NCBI RefSeq assembly: GCF_002575655.3
Contig: NC_053038.3
Span: 141,376,885-141,440,884, forward strand
Direction: 5' to 3'
DNA length: 64,000 bases
DNA from: Aegilops tauschii subsp. strangulata
Taxonomy: Eukaryota; Streptophyta; Magnoliopsida; Poales; Poaceae
Under the pieces are notes generated by a model that worked only from the letters and a program-made list of their open reading frames with translations, was not told where the DNA came from and did no database searches. The translations under genes and the position numbers were made by a program. Below, piece after piece: positions 32,646-44,846 of the stretch. The number at the start of each line of letters is the position of its first letter. The first letter of the stretch is position 1.

Positions 32646-35600
32646 CTAATCATCAAAACTCTTGCTGTTGGAGGAGGTAGAAGGATCAGCCTCAAGCTTA
32701 TCCTTGGAGATCTTCTCAGGAGCAATGCACAGTCGTGCCCCGATACGCTGAAGATCAGTAACAGGCGTTGGTGGAGGCACTGACGGGTTTCCATCAGGCT
32801 GTGAAGAGCTGGTTCTCCACTTCTTGAAAGTATGCTGGGTCTTGATCTGCTGAGAGCCTCTACTTGGGGTTCTGTGGTAGCCATCGCATAACGCGCTTAG
32901 ACGTGCACTGCGGCGAACCTCCGTGTCCACCAAAATTTTAGCAGACCTCTGTTTTCGGCCACGCTTGGTGATCACCTCAGGGACAACAGTGAACTCAAAG
33001 GACTCGGTGACAGGTTCAGAGAGATCATCAAAGCAAAGAGCTCTTGCAACTAGTCTCCTAACTGGAGAAGCCTGGCATGGAAGGTTGAAAGAGGATTTTG
33101 ACGGAGGCTGCAGAGAGAAGCTGACATCTGCTCCATTGTAACAAATATCCCATGAGCACTTAGTCAGCAATAGAGACCCAAATTCAGTCTTCAACACAAA
33201 CTTTGGGATTTCAGCAGTGAAAATAGCCGGCAAGAACTTCTGGAAGGTGTGCTGCCATTGCATAACAGGGGGCAGAACAGGGCCAAATACAGTGAGAACT
33301 TGCCTAATATGAAGAGGAGGCTGCATAGTGGCCGCTGGTTGCTAGAAGATCACCATATCATCTACTGGTTGAGCATTAACATAATCATCCGATACTTGCA
33401 GAATGATTGATTCTTGCGACTGGTTCGCCTCAACATGATTTTCATCCACAAGCTCCTGCTGCACATGCAGATCATCATGTGGAGCCTCCTGGTGGGGTGG
33501 TGCATGATCGTGAGCCGGTGGTGGTAGCTCATCCCAACCAATTTCAGGAAATTCAGGCATAACCCAGTTATGGTTATGAAATTGCAGATGCCCAGGTAGT
33601 GGGTGACGGTTGCCATCGAAGGGCATCGGATCCTCATCAGGTGGCAAGATATCAGCAAAGTCTGCGGAGAATATGTATATCGGAGCAGACCAAGATATGC
33701 GAGAACCCCCAAAGTCAGCAAACTCTCGATAGACCACATCACGCGGCACTAAGGTAGTCGCCGGAAAAGAAATGTACGCCAAAGTACGAACAAGCAGAGG
33801 ATCATCCTGGTGCCAGTGATGGAAACGGCCAAAAGTGCTGATTGCATCTATAATCCAGGGGTATTCCAACAATCATAACCCAACCCAGACGAAAACCTTG
33901 AATAGCTCTGTAATTAATACCCTCATCATGTGGCACAAATCTAACAAATCTATCATTGTCAAGTTCGAACGGAGGGTGATCTACAAGAGCTTGCCTAGCA
34001 ATCGGACTACGGAAACGCAAGGGTCCAACTCCTTGAATCCAAGGCTGAGCATCAAGAATGGCGCGGCCAAGATTGTTGACAACAAAATCACTAACCATAT
34101 TTCTGAAGATGGGAACTTCTTCAGGCAGAGGAGCAGGCTCGACGATGGCAATGGCGTACTCTTCATGCTGACGATCAGGAGCCACTGCTGGAGAGTAGAA
34201 GGTGCGCGGAAGTAGCCGCGGACCACCGTCGATGACCTCGAAACCCGGCGGGACGAAAGGCGTGGGGTCGAGGGCGAAGGTGGCCATTGCTAGATGTGGT
34301 GAGTGAGCTGATGGCGGGGTCGGAGCCGTGGTGGATAATGGTGGAGCTAAGCTGGGCGGCGGTGTCGAGGTAGGTGGTGATGGCGTGGTGGGCGGTGGCT
34401 CGGCGGGCAATGGCGGAAGCGATGGGGTGGCAGGTGTGATGGGACTGGGCAAAGACCCCAGAGGGTTATGTGAGGGGGAAACCGAGGCACCGGGCGAGTA
34501 TATCTCCGCTGATCGTCCCGGAGAATCAGGATTGACTCGTGGGACCCACTTGTAAGCTAGAGAAGGAGCAGAGTCGGAGCATCCCTTGGCCCTGTGGCCC
34601 AATCTAAAGCATCGACGGCAACGGACCTGCTTGGTGCACGAGCTGGTATGATGAAACATAGATAAGCAGTTCTGGCACTTCCAAACATTGAACACAATAT
34701 CATCAATAATATCATTAACCCTAGTAGAAACACCAGAAGAGTCCGGCCGGTCAGCATCCATAATCAGTTGAGAATAATTTCCAATCGCAGAAACAGAATT
34801 ATCCAAGATAGCCACTGATGGTTGGGGCGTAGATTGGGCCGAAGAAACCGTACATGGGATTGGAGAGCCATGTTGGGCCGGTGATCCATGTTGGGCCGGG
34901 GATTCCGGTGCAACGCAACCAGATGACACGGTATCATACGTAACCTGTAACTCATTGCCTAAACATATCAGTGTAGTTCCAGATATCACGGCAGTATTCT
35001 TGGGAGGGACATTGATCATTCCGAAAGAGATGGGTGGCGTCGCCACCGTCCACTGGAGGTTGCTCGCCGGCGGTGATGGCATGATCACCTTCTCACTAGG
35101 ATTAAGTTCATAGCCGGCCTCAGGAACCGTATCAACACAGAGCTGAGTAGCTGGGTATCTATAACCCTTACAAGCTAGATACTGCTGGAACATGGCAAAG
35201 GAGATATTCTTCCTTGCCGATGAACCCGATCTAAGAGAAGACTTTGATGGTGGTTTATGCATAGCAATCAAACCCAAAGTAGCATGCTTTTTGGAGGGAC
35301 TAAGCATAATCCACTCAGCGTCACACTCCTTTCTCCAGATCTCTAACTCACGTTTCCAATTCGGACCACCATTCCCCCAAAGATGAAAATAGCATTTGAA
35401 ATGCGGGCATGCAAACGATCTCAACTGGAGTATGCAAAGGCCAACTTGCTGGCAGGAAACAATGAAAGAAAATACCTTGCCCTTGATGAGTTGAACCGAC
35501 AAATCAATGGCTGATTCCCCAATCGCTGATTCCAATGCAGCCGCCACAGAATCCTCATCAAGATGGAAATCATGTCGGCTAAAGGACACAACCATAATGA

Positions 35601-35736
35601 AATGGCTCATGTCATCCGAGGTATGAACAGATCTCCCACAAGAAATGAAAACCTTATCTGCAAAGATGGAGCCCGCCGAGAAATCCAAATCCAGTGTTGA
35701 TCCACCAGAGGTACCCATAGAGATGGGCGTAGCCAT
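32646..35736 (-). pseudogene. LINE ORF1: nucleic-acid-binding protein
   Basis: The frame opens at 35,781, but MATPISMGTSGG at 35,736 is the likelier start. The N-terminal part is cereal LINE ORF1-like. A zinc knuckle region (CQNCLSMFHHTSSC then CRRCFRLGHRAKGC) lies near 34,580-34,690, followed by a Pro/Ser-rich linker and GWVMIVGIPLDYR near 33,850. A frameshift follows, and the protein goes on in 33,342-33,840 (FGRFHHWHQDDPLLVRTLAY) and, after a stop, in 32,646-33,326, whose basic EVRRSARLSALC near 32,900 is also typical. ORF1 proteins coat LINE RNA. At least two breaks make it a pseudogene. Confidence 0.8.
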
Positions 35737-35883
35737 GTAGATCAAAGCACGCCAGAGTAGATGAGCAGGGAAGATCCACAATTCACTAGCTAGAAGTGTA
35801 GATCGCCGGAAAACCTAGGCCGTGGGAGGGGAGGGTGTGTGGGTGGGAGAGGAGCCATGGCACCAATCTCAGTTTGTTATTAT

Positions 35884-36256
35884 TAAAATACAAAAGTTGT
35901 TTCTAATTTAGTAGATGTAATTATGCCACTGCCACATTTATTCTTCTAGTTATAAAAGTAGTTTTCAATAACTTAATTATTTGAGATGTTTAAATAATTG
36001 TTTCAGCGACTGTTCCTATTATCTAGTGCATTTAAACATTGTATGTTAATTTGGATCCACCACCATAATCATCTATGATTTATTTGCTACACTTTGAACA
36101 TTTTAGATTTGACTTTTCAAAACTTTTATCGTTTGACTAGATTTTGAATTTGAATTCGGAACGAGATTTAAATCATCGTGAAACTAACAACAGTAATCGT
36201 GGTGACGTGGCATCATTAGTAGATGGTTACTGTAGCTTAACTATCTGGGCGTCACA
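35884..36256 (-). repeat. 3' LTR fragment of long-LTR gypsy element
   Basis: It matches 62,191-62,565 with few changes (TAAAATACAAAAGTTG ... GGGCGTCACA). The rest of this LTR is missing to the left, where the LINE 5' end lies. Confidence 0.88.
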
Positions 36257-39200
36257 ATTCTCCTCCACTACAAGAAATCTCGTCCCGAGATTTAAGAGGT
36301 AGAGCAAGGGGGAAAGGTCTGGTTACAATATTCTAATGGATCTTCTCGGTCTTGGCTGCTCTTCTCGAAGAAGTTAATCCCTTTCGTTGATGTCTTCATT
36401 TCTCTGCTTCGTGTCATCATGATGAAGTAGGCATCCTTTCTTCAGGAACTCCATCATACTTATGAAAGGATAAGGGGGTATTCCGGAAGAACGGGTCGCT
36501 ACAGTGTTGCTTATCTGGTAGATAACATCAGGGAAGGTGGCGGGAAGTAACTCTCGATTTGAAACTTAAGACATTATCGAGAGCAAAGTAAGAAGGTACC
36601 ATGAGAAGTTTCCAATGGGCAGGCAATCATTGGTTGGCCTAATCAGAAGGTGAAGGGGGTTCAGAGCAACGAGAATAAGTATTGCATCTGATACCAGAAT
36701 AGATCACTTGGTAGGTGGCCCATGAATTAGATAATAAGTCAAGCGCGAGGAATAACTTTGACAACAGGGTGTATAGGAGAGTCAGGTTTCGATCCTGGGA
36801 ACTATGGGTTATGGGCCCACCATGTGGGTTAAAAGTAGGAAGAGCGAGGACGTCTTGCACGACCATGTAAGCAAGGTATGTCAGAGGATAGCCTATCAGT
36901 TATGTCGGCAACAACATCAGTACCAAGGGCGAGGGACGAAGAGAACCATTTTCCTGCTCGTTGAACAAGGCGGACCAATAGGCAAAGTTCTCGTCCATCG
37001 ATGGCTACCGGAATGTCATCAACAATAGTAATAGGGTCTTGCTGACAGAATTGTACAACGAGGGGTTTACATAAGCAGGAGAATATTACTGCTTAGATCA
37101 TATAGATCACAAGAAAGGTTAAACCAAACAAGGGAAAGGAAAATATGATTATCAGATTAAACAGAACAATGGAAAGGAAAATGTGTTAAAACACATATTC
37201 CAGGGGTATATCCTTCCCAAGGACAAGCAGAACATGATATCCATGACAGGATATAATGTAGAAAACTCTTTAGGTAGGGGAGAGAATTTTCATGACATAA
37301 CCCATATAGCGGTGTTTGGATAATTGAGCAGGAAACATTTAGCATTGGGCTTCAAATGTTCCTGTTGAAAATTGGAGTACCATAGACATGCTTTGAGATA
37401 GCATTGACATGGTCAACAGGTGAAGATCAGACTTTGGAAACAAAAAGGATCCATCAGGAACAACTTATAGAATAAGTCTTACAATTTCCTCAGGAATAAT
37501 GGATAACCTTGCTAAAAAGGAAACTATAATAATAGGTCCTCCGGTCAGGCGCGCTAGGCATGACATCACCTTACCGAGTCATATAAAGACCAATGTTATA
37601 ACTCTTGGAAATATGTTCCAACCATCATATCTGTCCGAGGTTCAGATCCGATTGGTGTCAAGATACCTCCGACTTAGGATGCCTGAGAAGAAAAGGTGCA
37701 ACACAAATTGACGAGATGACAATGTAAGATTCTCGGGAAATGAACTATGGGAGCGAGTCCCAAAACAAGAGTTCATCATTAAACCAAGGAGAGGATGAGG
37801 AGGTGGCTGATGGTCTGAGCGACAATGCATCAAGATTTCCAACAAGAAGGATTTCCACAATTAGGTGAACAAGGAGATAACATTTGTCAGATCAAATGAT
37901 ATAATGAGGTATGCTCAAGGAAACCAACGGCAATAAACATTGAATGAAAGTGCCCTGGAAATATGGACCGAGTAGCATGATCAAAGTTAGAATGGTGATT
38001 CGATGACCAAAAGACTTAGAATGAAACTATTGGCCATTGACTTCAGAACAATAGGGTTGCTAGAAGTTTTGAATTCACACATCATAGTTCATTTGCCTGT
38101 ATTTCGGTTAGCAACAACACGGGGGACCAAGAAAGAATGGCAATGGCAAGAAGTATCACTTGTATCTAGAATTCTTATTAGGTGGTGAAATTCTCGCCAC
38201 GTTCTGGACATAAAAGACAGAAATACTCCAAGGTAAAGAAGAACAAATGCTGGATAGCAACGAACTCAAGATTCAATCCAAAACATGAACTCATTTGTGT
38301 CGAGGGAAGACAAGGATGTTGTCGATGATAACACAAATCATCGAGGGCAAGGATGGTATTTCTCATCAAGAGTTTGATAAATATCTTGAAAGAGCTCAAA
38401 ATGCTTATGATGATCATGACACATTTGTCGAGAAATCTCATGAAGATGTAATCGAACATCCACTAGATCAAGTAAAAGGACTGATGCAGCAAAAGATTAT
38501 TTGAACCACGGATACGACACCAACTCGGAATCAAGCTTGTTGTTCGAGGTGGAATGATAAGACGAGGAAATTGACGTAAGCTTAGCTCATCATCGAAAGT
38601 TGTGCTCCAGGATTAAGGACCAGGTAGCATAGTTAATGATGTAGCCGATCAGGCTAGGAGTGACATGATGGAGTATTAAACTTTTCAACAACAAAGTACT
38701 GAGAGTACTGAATCTCAGTGTTGATTCGATTCACAAATCGGTGTTCTCGGTTGATGACAACCCAGAACCCGTGGAGTGACTATGACGTGGAAAGGTACTA
38801 CTTCATCAGAAATTCATAAGATGAAGTGCAATGGGTTGATATCCTCGAGATACCAGGGGTAATACTCGAAGGTAGATCAAATTAGAGGTTGAGCAGACGT
38901 AATGATCTGCAGAAGGCAAGTACTTTTAACTTGTCTGAGAATGGGATCAAAGAAGAACAATCACGGTCGGAACCACGATTGTAAAGGAAAAAAATCATAG
39001 ATACAAGATCAAATTATGCCAAGTGAATAATTATTGTTACGAGAAGCTATCATGATAAGCTCAACATCGTTTCCATGGGCATGAACATAAAGTTCAAGGT
39101 CGACTCCCACTTCTCCAATGTATAACCTTTCAACCACACCTCGCCTTCGACGAAGTTGTAGTGTAGAAATTTAACTGGCATAACACCAGTAGAGTATGAC

Positions 39201-40426
39201 CCGTAGAAGTTCCCGGGTTCATACAGATTAGGGAAGGCATTGGTTCAACCCATCGGGGCATCTTAGGAACATATACCATAAGCTTCGAGAGTAATTATTA
39301 CCAACTCGAAAATAGAGCATGGTTGGCCAAATCCGAGAATAGGATTTACTAAGGGCATTATGTATCAGGGAAAGAACTTCCGAAGTGATTGAATAGGAAG
39401 GACGCTGTCAGGTAAAACCAAACAAAGGTTCCGGTGGTCCATAACATTGTTAATGTGAGTACCGGCACAATCAAAGGAAGAAACAATGCAAAGACACTGG
39501 ATTATAGAAACAACTGACTAATTCAAAGTTCATATGCAAAGGAATTTATGATTTCCAAATCAAGGGATCAGAAGTAAACGCTCTGATTAAGGAAGGATAA
39601 CTGGAGTAAGCTTAGGGGTACAGCCGACGACAATTTGATTGGTCGAGATCTAGCTCATGCTAAAAATGATGTTTGAGCCGAAAGGATGAATTCTAGGATC
39701 TGATTGAGGATTGCGAGCATTCGCAACATATTGAATCAACAGACTCAAAATGAAAACGACGAGGGATGCCAATAAGATTACGAGATTTATGGTATTAACC
39801 ATAACGCAAGCAAGCAAGAATTTCAGGAGCAATAGGTTGCTTAGGATTTTTGAAAGACCGAATGGTATTTCGAAGAATTTTGTGAAATACATGAATCATC
39901 TGGGGATAAGAGGATACTCGATAAGTGCGAGAATAATCCATAGGGGTATTCAGGCGGCTAAGATCTGTAATGCAATGGCTCAAGAGATTCTTAAAAGTCA
40001 AAGAACAATTCGATGCATCTTGTAATGACAAGAGCAGCTAGGGATGAATGTAAGAATGGCAAGGGTAAGAAGTTATCCATAAGGATTTATCGGTGGTCGG
40101 GAATAGCAAAAGTGGTGGCACAAAGTCTCGAGAGAACATTGGAGAGTATCTTCGGAATCTTCTGGTGCACCAACCGATCATCTGGAGTGAAGGGCTCTCT
40201 GGGAGGAAGTAATTACGAGAACCTAGAGTCAGAGTTAGTAAAACCATTTAACCCGAATAGAAGAGAGATCAGAGTCCCAGAGTATAGACGAGGAATAAAA
40301 GATCTTAATACCACCCAATGGCGACGTGGGCCCATAGGCCACACAGCCATGTTAGTAAAGGTTTTGCAATGACTAGACTCAACTTCGGCCAGGGAGTTGG
40401 AAAGGGGGATTCCTACAGGCATGTCG
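36257..40426 (-). pseudogene. Degenerate internal domain of long-LTR gypsy
   Basis: This is 4.2 kb without any long frame. Next to the 3' LTR the minus strand reads a purine-rich TTCTTGTAGTGGAGGAGAAT. Near 38,300-38,460 it still shows RT traces: FMRFLDKCVM, aligned with the usual F-M-x-x-L-D-K-F-V, and IIDNILVFPR where I-D-D-I-L would be expected. The catalytic Asp pair is therefore gone and frames shift. Elsewhere I recognise nothing. The interior is shorter than an autonomous chromovirus, so it has both deletions and point decay. Confidence 0.6.
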
Positions 40427-40438
40427 GCTCTGATACCA
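40427..40438 (-). promoter_or_regulatory. Primer binding site (initiator tRNA-Met)
   Basis: The plus-strand GCTCTGATACCA is TGGTATCAGAGC on the minus strand. It lies 3 nt from the LTR end at 40,442. Confidence 0.9.
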
Positions 40439-40441
40439 ACT

Positions 40442-41167
40442 TGTGACGCCCCCGATTCAATCATACACTAATCATACACGCAAATGTGTACGATCAAGAT
40501 CAGGGACTCACGGGAAGATATCACAACACAACTCTAAAAATAAAATAAGTCATACAAGCATCATAATACAAGCCAGGGGCCTCGAGGGCTCGAATACAAG
40601 TGCTCGATCATAGACGAGTCAGCGGAAGCAACAATATCTGAGTACAGACATAAGTTAAACAAGTTGCCATAAGATGGCTAGCACAAACTGGGATATAGAT
40701 CGAAAGAGGCGCAAGCCTCCTGCCTGGGATCCTCCTAAACTACTCCTGGTCGTCGTCAGCGGCCTGCACGTAGTAGTAGGCATCTCCGGTGTAGTAGGAG
40801 TCGTCGTCGACGGTGGCGTCTGGCTCCTGGGCTCCAGCATCTGGTTGCGACAACCAGGTAGAAGGGAAAGGGGAAAAGAGGAGGAAAGCAACCGTGAGTA
40901 CTCATCCAAAGTACTCGCAAGCAAGGAGCTACACTATATATGGATGGGTATATATGTAAAGGGCCATATCGGTGGACTGAACTGCAGAATGCCAGAATAA
41001 GAGGGGGATAGCTAGTCCTGTCGAAGACTACGCTTCTGGCAGCCTCCATCTTGCAGCATGTAGAAGAGAGTAGATGGTAAGTTCACCAAGTAGCATCGCA
41101 TAGCATAATCCTACCCGGCGATCCTCCCCTCATCGCCCTGTGTGAAAGCGATCACCGGGTTATATCT
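40442..41167 (-). repeat. 5' LTR of long-LTR gypsy, distal part
   Basis: The plus-strand start TGTGACGCCCCCGATTC is the sense LTR end. It runs to GGTTATATCT, where the copia element is inserted; the last five bases TATCT (41,163-41,167) are the target duplication. Confidence 0.88.
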
Positions 41168-42876
41168 TGTGGGGAACGTAGTAATTTCAAAAAAATTCCT
41201 ACGCACACACAAGATCATGGTGATGCATAGCAACGAGAGGGGAGAGTGTTGTCCACGTACCCTCGTAGACCGACAGCGGAAGCGTTATCACAACGCGGTT
41301 GATGTAGTCGTACGTCTTCATGATCCGACCGATCAAGTACCGAACGCACGGCACCTCCGAGTTCTACACACGTTCAGCTCGATGATGTCCCTCGAACTCC
41401 GATCCAGCCGAGTGTTGAGGGAGAGTTTCGTCAGCACAACGGCGTGGTGACGATGATGATGTTCCACCGACGCAGGGCTTTGCCTAAGCTCCGCAACGGT
41501 ATTATCGAGGTGTAATATGGTGGAGGGGGGCACCGCACACGGCTAAGAGATCTCAAGGATCAATTGTTGTGTCTCTGGGGTGCCCCCCTGCCCCGTATAT
41601 AAAGGAGCAAGGGGGAGGCAGCCGGCCAAGGGGAGAGGCGCGCCATAGGGGGGAGTCCTACTCCCACCGGGAGTAGGACTCCTCCTTTCCTTGTGGGAGT
41701 AGGAGAAGGGAAGGGGGAAGGAAAAAGAAGGAAGGGTGCGTCCCCCTTCCCTAGTCCAATTCAGACCAGACCATGGGGAGGGGTGCGGCCACCTTTTGAG
41801 GCCTTTCTCTCCTTTCCCGCATGGCCCATTAAGGCCCAATACGAATTCACGTAACTCTCCGGTACTCCGAAAAATACCCGAATCACTCGGAACCTTTCCG
41901 AAGTCCGAATATAGTCGTCCAATATATTGATTTTTACGTCTCGACCATTTCGAGACTCCTCGTCATATCCCCGATCTCATCCGGGACTCCGAACTCCTTC
42001 GGTACATTAAAACTCAATAAAACTGTCATCGTAACGTTAAGCGTGCGGACCCTTCGGGTTCGAGAACTATGTAGACATGACCGAGACACCTCTCCGGTCA
42101 ATAACCAATAGCGGGACCTGGATGCCCATATTGGCTCCCACATATTCTACGAAGATCTTTATCGGTCAGACCGCATAACAACATACGTTGTTCCCTTTGT
42201 CATCGGTATGTTACTTGCCCGAGATTCGATCATCGGTATCTCGATACCTAGTTCAATCTCGTTACCGGCGAGTCTCTTTACTCGTTCCGTAATACATCAT
42301 CCCGCAACTAACTCATTAGTCACAATGCTTGCAAGGCTTATAGTGATGTGCATTACCGAGTGGGCCCAGAGATACCTCTCCGACAATCGGAGTGACAAAT
42401 CCTAATCTCGAAATACGCCAACCCAACAAGTACCTTTGGAGACACCTGTAGAGCACCTTTATAATCACCCATTTACGTTGTGACGTTTGGTAGCACACAA
42501 AGTGTTCCTCTGGTAAACGGGACTTGCATAATCTCATAGTCATAGGAACATGTATAAGTCATGAAGAAAGCAATAGCAACATACTAAACGATCGGGTGCT
42601 AAGCTAACGGAATGGGTCAAGTCAATCACGTCATTCTCCTAATGAGGTGATCCCGTTAATCAAATGACAACTGATGTCTATGGCTAGGAAACATAACCAT
42701 CTTTGATTAACGAGCTAGTCAAGTAGAGGCATGCTAGTGACACTCTGTTTGTCTATGTATTCACACATGTATTATGTTTCCAGTTAATACAATTCTAGCA
42801 TGAATAATAAACATTTATCATGATATAAGGAAATATATAATACTTTATTATTGCCTCTAGAGGCATATTTCCTTCA
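41168..42876 (-). repeat. 3' LTR of minus-strand copia
   Basis: On the plus strand it runs from TGTGGGGAACGTAG to CATATTTCCTTCA. It is followed on the plus strand by GTCTCCCACTTGC, the reverse of the purine tract. A sense TATA lies near 41,596-41,604 and a perfect 14 bp hairpin at 41,652-41,682. Confidence 0.92.
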
Positions 42877-44846
42877 GTCTCCCACTTGCACTAGAGTCAA
42901 TAATCTAGTTCACATCGCCATGTGATTTAACATCAATAATTCACATCACCATGTGATTAACACCCATAGTTCGCATCTCTATGTGACCAACACTCAAAGG
43001 GTTTACGAGAGTCAATAATCTAGTTCACATCGCCATGTGATTAACACCCAAAGAGTACTAAGGTGTGATCATGTTTTGATTGTGAGATAATTTTAGTCAA
43101 CGGGTCTGTCACATTCAGATCCGTAAGTATTTTGCAAATTTCTATGTCTACAATGCTCTGCACGGAGCTACTCTAGCTAATTGCTCCCACTTTCAATATG
43201 TATCTAGACCGAGACTTAGAGTCATCCTGATTTAGTGTCAAAACTTGCATCGACGTAACCCTTTACGACGAACCTTTTTTCACTTCCATAATCGAGAAAC
43301 ATATCCTTATTCCACTAAGGATAATTTTGACCGCTGTCTAGTGATCTACTCCTAGATCACTATTGTACTCCCTTGCCAAAATCAGTGTAGGGTATACAAT
43401 AGATCTGGTACATAGCATGGCATACTTTATAGAACCTATGGCCGAGGCATAGGGAATGACTTTCATTCTCTTTCTATCTTCTGCCGTGGTCGGGCTTTGA
43501 GTCTTACTCAATTTCATACCTTGTAACACAGGCAAGAACTCTTTCTTTGACTGTTCCATTTTGAACTACTTCAAAATCTTGTTAAGGTATGCACTCATTG
43601 AAAAAAAAACTTATCAAGCGTCTTGATCTATCTCTATAGATCTTGATGCTCAATATGTAAGCAGCTTCACCGAGGTCTTTCTTTGAAAAACTCCTTTCAA
43701 ACACTCCTTTATGCTTTCCAGAATAATTCTACATTATTTCCGATCAACAATATGTCATTCACATATACTTATCAGAAATGTTGTAGTGCTCCCACTCACT
43801 TTCTTGTAAAAAAAGGCTTCACCGCAAGTCTGTATAAAACTATATCCTTTGATCAACTTATCAAAGCGTATATTCCAACTCCGAGATGCTTGCACCAGTC
43901 CATAGATGGATCGCTGGAGCTTGCATATTTTGTTAGCACTTTTAGGATTGACAAAACTTCCTGGTTGCATCATATACAACTCTTCTTTAATAAATCCATT
44001 AAGGAATGCAGTTTTGTTTATCCATTTGCCATATTTCATAAAATGCGGCAATTGCTAACATGATTCGGACAGACTTAAGCATAGATACGAGTGAGAAACT
44101 CTCATCGTAGTCAACACTTTGAACTTGTCGAAAAACCTTTTTGCGACAATTCTAGCTTTGTAGATAGTAACACTACTATCAGCGTCCGTCTTCCTCTTGA
44201 AGATCCATTTATTCTCAATTGCTTGCCGATCATCAGGCAAGTCAACCAAAGTCCACACTTTGTTCTCATACATGGATCTCATCTCATATTTCATGGCCTC
44301 AAGCCATTTTGTGGAATCTGGGCTCACCATCGCTTCTTCATAGTTCGTAGGTTCGTCATGGTCTAGTAACATAACCTCCAGAACAGGATTACCGTACCAC
44401 TCTGGTGCGGATCTTACTCTGGTTTACCTACGAGGTTTGGTAGTAACTTGATCTGAAGTTACATGATCATCATCATTAACTTTCTCACTAATTGGTGTAG
44501 GAGTCAGAGGAACAGATTTCTGTGATGAATTACTTTCCAATAAGGGAGCAGGTACAGTTACCTCATCAAGTTCTACTTTCCTCCCACTCACTTCTTTCGA
44601 GAGAAACTCCTTCTCTAGAAAGGATCCATTCTTAGCAAAGAATGTCTTGCCTTCGGATCTGTGATAGAAGGTGTACCCAACTGTCTCCTTTGGGTATCCT
44701 ATGAAGACACATTTCTCCGATTTGGGTTTGAGCTTATCAGGATGAAACCTTTTCACATAAGCATCGCAACCCCAAATTTTTAAGAAACGACAACTTTGGT
44801 TTCTTGCTAAACCACAGTTCATAAGGCGTCGTCTTAACGGATTTTG
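42877..44846 (-). pseudogene. Copia pol, 3' half (integrase end, RT, RNase H)
   Basis: Fragments read on the minus strand. Integrase C-terminal region: FLKIWGCDAYVKRFHPDKLK and EKCVFIGYPKETVGYTFYHR, near 44,650-44,790. RT entry: WLEAMKYEMRSMYENKVWTL, near 44,230-44,310. RT core: KLQRSIYGLVQASRSWNIRF, near 43,870-43,930. The active-site codons at 43,754-43,765 read Y-V-N-D. RNase H linker: YASAIGSIKYAMLCTR, near 43,390-43,445. Stops and frameshifts separate these pieces. The 5' half of the same gene lies beyond the inserted gypsy element. Confidence 0.82.

Larger units (their letters stand above)
29264..35875 (-). mobile_element. LINE (L1-type, RIX) in antisense, 3' truncated
   Basis: Read on the minus strand: a short 5' leader (to about 35,875), ORF1 with a zinc knuckle (35,736 to 32,646), then ORF2 with an endonuclease (from 32,504) and RT (to 29,264). 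No poly-A and no 3' UTR remain; the reading stops after MMQRRHW inside the post-RT zinc domain and continues directly into antisense Sabrina LTR. Total is about 6.6 kb. Retaining the 5' end while losing the 3' end is the reverse of normal LINE truncation. Confidence 0.88.

Noticed and set aside
36639..40372. Many 60-120 codon frames on both strands in the long-LTR gypsy interior
   Set aside because: Random open stretches in a decayed pol; only the RT traces near 38,300-38,460 are recognisable.
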